This document shows, in pieces, positions 5,469-6,596 of a DNA stretch of 6,596 nt. Both the position numbers and the translations under genes were made by a program. The notes below the pieces were generated by a model. The model was not told where the DNA came from and did no database searches. It was given only the letters and a program-made list of their open reading frames with translations. Every line of letters starts with the position of its first letter. Positions within the stretch are counted from its first letter, which is position 1. Origin of the DNA: UBA2022 sp964621555 (GTDB lineage: Bacteria; Patescibacteriota; Dojkabacteria; SC72); assembly GCA_964621555.1 (NCBI GenBank), contig CAZUOO010000038.1:1-6596 (forward strand), read 5' to 3'.

Positions 5469-6023
5469 CTATTGTTGTGTAGCAATTTTTGCTAATGATA
5501 GTAATGCAGATATGTGGTCTTCAGTGTTTGCCGCGGCACAGCAGTCTTCAAGTATTATAACCTTATAATCTCTATCATGAGCATCTCTTGCTGTACTTGA
5601 TACCGCTAGGTCAGTTGATACGCCTGCTATCAATATCTCACTAACATTATTCTTTTTTAATAGTGTATCTAGTTTTGTATTATAGAAGGCACTCACTCTA
5701 TTTTTCTTAATAATAATGTCAGACTTTTCTATGTTAATTCTCTCATTAAATTCCGTCCCCCAACTGTTCCTTCTAAGTGCATTGTATTCGTGGGCTTTCC
5801 CAAATAGGGGAGAATCTTTTGGTTGGTCAGAATAATCTTCTGAGAATTCAATACCAATGTGAATAATAAGAATATTTGAGTTACGAGCATTTGATATTAC
5901 TTTGGATAGGTTCTCAAATATATTATTCTCTTCAATATATTTAGCGTATCCCTTAGATGCCAACTTCCCATCCTCGTGGGAAATATCATTTATGTAATCT
6001 ATTATTAGTAAGGCTTTATTCAT
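5469..6023 (-). CDS. Isochorismatase-like hydrolase lacking the nucleophilic cysteine
   Basis: The 184-residue protein has the isochorismatase / cysteine hydrolase fold. LLIIDYIND gives the first triad residue, Asp9. KKNRVSAFYNTKLD (106-119) gives the triad Lys, Lys107. AGVSTDLAVSSTARDAHD (133-150) is the family's AGVxTNxCVxxTARDA block. At the position of the catalytic Cys this protein has Ala140 (codon GCG, 5606-5604). Nicotinamidases and N-carbamoylsarcosine amidases need that Cys, whereas true isochorismatases such as EntB have Gly there and work without it. The protein may therefore be an ether-cleaving or other Cys-independent hydrolase, or a pseudoenzyme. Two neighbouring Cys (161-162) lie outside the site. 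It follows the second NUDIX gene after 33 bases, probably as an operon. A weak AGGA lies nine bases before the ATG. The stop is TAG. Confidence 0.88.
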   Translation of the reverse strand: MNKALLIIDYINDISHEDGKLASKGYAKYIEENNIFENLSKVISNARNSNILIIHIGIEFSEDYSDQPKDSPLFGKAHEYNALRRNSWGTEFNERINIEKSDIIIKKNRVSAFYNTKLDTLLKKNNVSEILIAGVSTDLAVSSTARDAHDRDYKVIILEDCCAAANTEDHISALLSLAKIATQQ

Positions 6024-6056
6024 TTGGTAGTATCCTAAAATATATGGAGGAACATA

Positions 6057-6575
6057 CTATTTAATATAACCTAGGTTTATAAGTCCGGCATAGCCACATA
6101 CCGCGTTTACAGATTGTCCAGATTTCAACAGGGATAGTAGCTCTTTAAGTGTAAGCTGTTCTACTTCCCAGTAATCTTGTGCTGGAGGTTGGATATATTC
6201 ACATTTCGTAGCCGTAAATAGGTATGCCTCACTTGTAGAATATGCGTCTACAAATGTTTTGGATATAAACTTAAGGTCTCCTTTATATCCTGTCTCTTCT
6301 AGTAGTTCTCTTTCCGCTGCAAGTATTGCCGTTTCGTTCTTTTCTATGCCTCCTCCAGGGAAGTCTCTTAATATACGATTGGGTCCCACTCTGTATTGCT
6401 TAACAATTAGGAATCTTCCCTCTACTGTTTCTGCTAATATATTTACGTTTTTGCCGGCTAACCTTATTTCATATTCAAGATTTTCTCCTTTTGGTGTTTG
6501 GAAAGTGTTAATTGAAACTTTGCGTCTACCGTCATAGGCCATTTTTTCTGAAATCTTTTTTAACTTTCTAACCAT
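6057..6575 (-). CDS. NUDIX hydrolase, ADP-ribose pyrophosphatase type
   Basis: The 172-residue protein resembles ADP-ribose pyrophosphatases (NudF/YqkG-like). An N-terminal beta domain (17-50, with KVSINTFQTPKG) comes before the NUDIX fold, as in that group. VKQYRVGPNRILRDFPGG (58-75) is the typical KQYR...E/DxPxG lead-in. The box itself is canonical: Gly75, five residues, Glu81, seven residues, REL (89-91), EE (93-94), TGY (95-97). Such enzymes cleave ADP-ribose or similar nucleotide sugars to AMP and a sugar phosphate in the cytoplasm. The exact substrate is inferred from family resemblance only. It is the first gene of a probable two-gene unit with the isochorismatase-like gene, 33 bases downstream. 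The start has no Shine-Dalgarno sequence, and only 21 bases upstream of it are visible, so its promoter cannot be judged. The stop is TAG. Confidence 0.9.
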   Translation of the reverse strand: MVRKLKKISEKMAYDGRRKVSINTFQTPKGENLEYEIRLAGKNVNILAETVEGRFLIVKQYRVGPNRILRDFPGGGIEKNETAILAAERELLEETGYKGDLKFISKTFVDAYSTSEAYLFTATKCEYIQPPAQDYWEVEQLTLKELLSLLKSGQSVNAVCGYAGLINLGYIK

Positions 6576-6596
6576 ATAATTAAGGGTATATTATTT

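Noticed and set aside
5480..5494. TAGCAA-TTT-TTGCTA hairpin after the HAD stop as a terminator
   Set aside because: It has a three-base loop, no following T-run and lies inside the end of the isochorismatase-like coding sequence. The sequence is explained by codons.
6259..6537. Plus-strand frame of 92 codons
   Set aside because: Antisense to the ADP-ribose-type NUDIX gene, low-complexity Ser-rich product.
1..6596. TGA read as an amino acid, as in some Patescibacteria lineages
   Set aside because: All genes are intact with the standard stops and none needs an in-frame TGA to reach family length.
1..6596. CRISPR array, tRNA, rRNA, insertion sequence or attachment site
   Set aside because: No regularly spaced repeats, cloverleaf-type sequence, rRNA segment, transposase or terminal inverted repeats were seen on either strand.

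Overview
The window is AT-rich, tightly packed bacterial DNA with ten protein genes. No RNA gene, insertion sequence or CRISPR array was seen. Gene gaps are between -1 and about 100 bases. Start codons mostly lack a Shine-Dalgarno sequence, and several small gaps carry a perfect TATAAT box. All nine visible stop codons are TAA or TAG. Small single-domain enzymes, many genes of unknown function and extreme compaction fit a reduced genome such as the Patescibacteria (CPR). That placement is an inference, not something the sequence proves.

Left part (1-2645, minus strand): a RhuM-family protein, cut at its C-terminus by the window edge, has its own promoter. Upstream of it lies a two-gene unit whose stop and start codons overlap (TAATG). 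It encodes a membrane-anchored zinc metallopeptidase and a four-helix membrane protein. The peptidase carries HESGH and a YGKTN...EDYAE block that lines up residue for residue with the catalytic region of anthrax lethal factor (YGRTN...EFFAE). This is the most interesting item in the window.

Middle (2686-3826, plus strand): read divergently from only 40 bases away are a membrane-anchored protein with three propeller-like repeats and a small four-helix membrane protein. Both arms of the divergent promoter have an extended -10 box placed so that the mRNAs would be leaderless or nearly so. The four envelope genes may form one functional module, but that is inferred from layout only.

Right part (3830-6575): five small hydrolase-type genes follow. 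They are a HIT protein, a NUDIX protein, a HAD phosphatase, an isochorismatase-like protein, and a second NUDIX protein of the ADP-ribose pyrophosphatase type. They look like a nucleotide and metabolite clean-up group, though they lie in at least three transcription units. Three of them have altered signature residues: Asn for the third His of the HIT triad, Ala for the nucleophilic Cys of the isochorismatase fold, and a one-residue insertion in the first NUDIX box.
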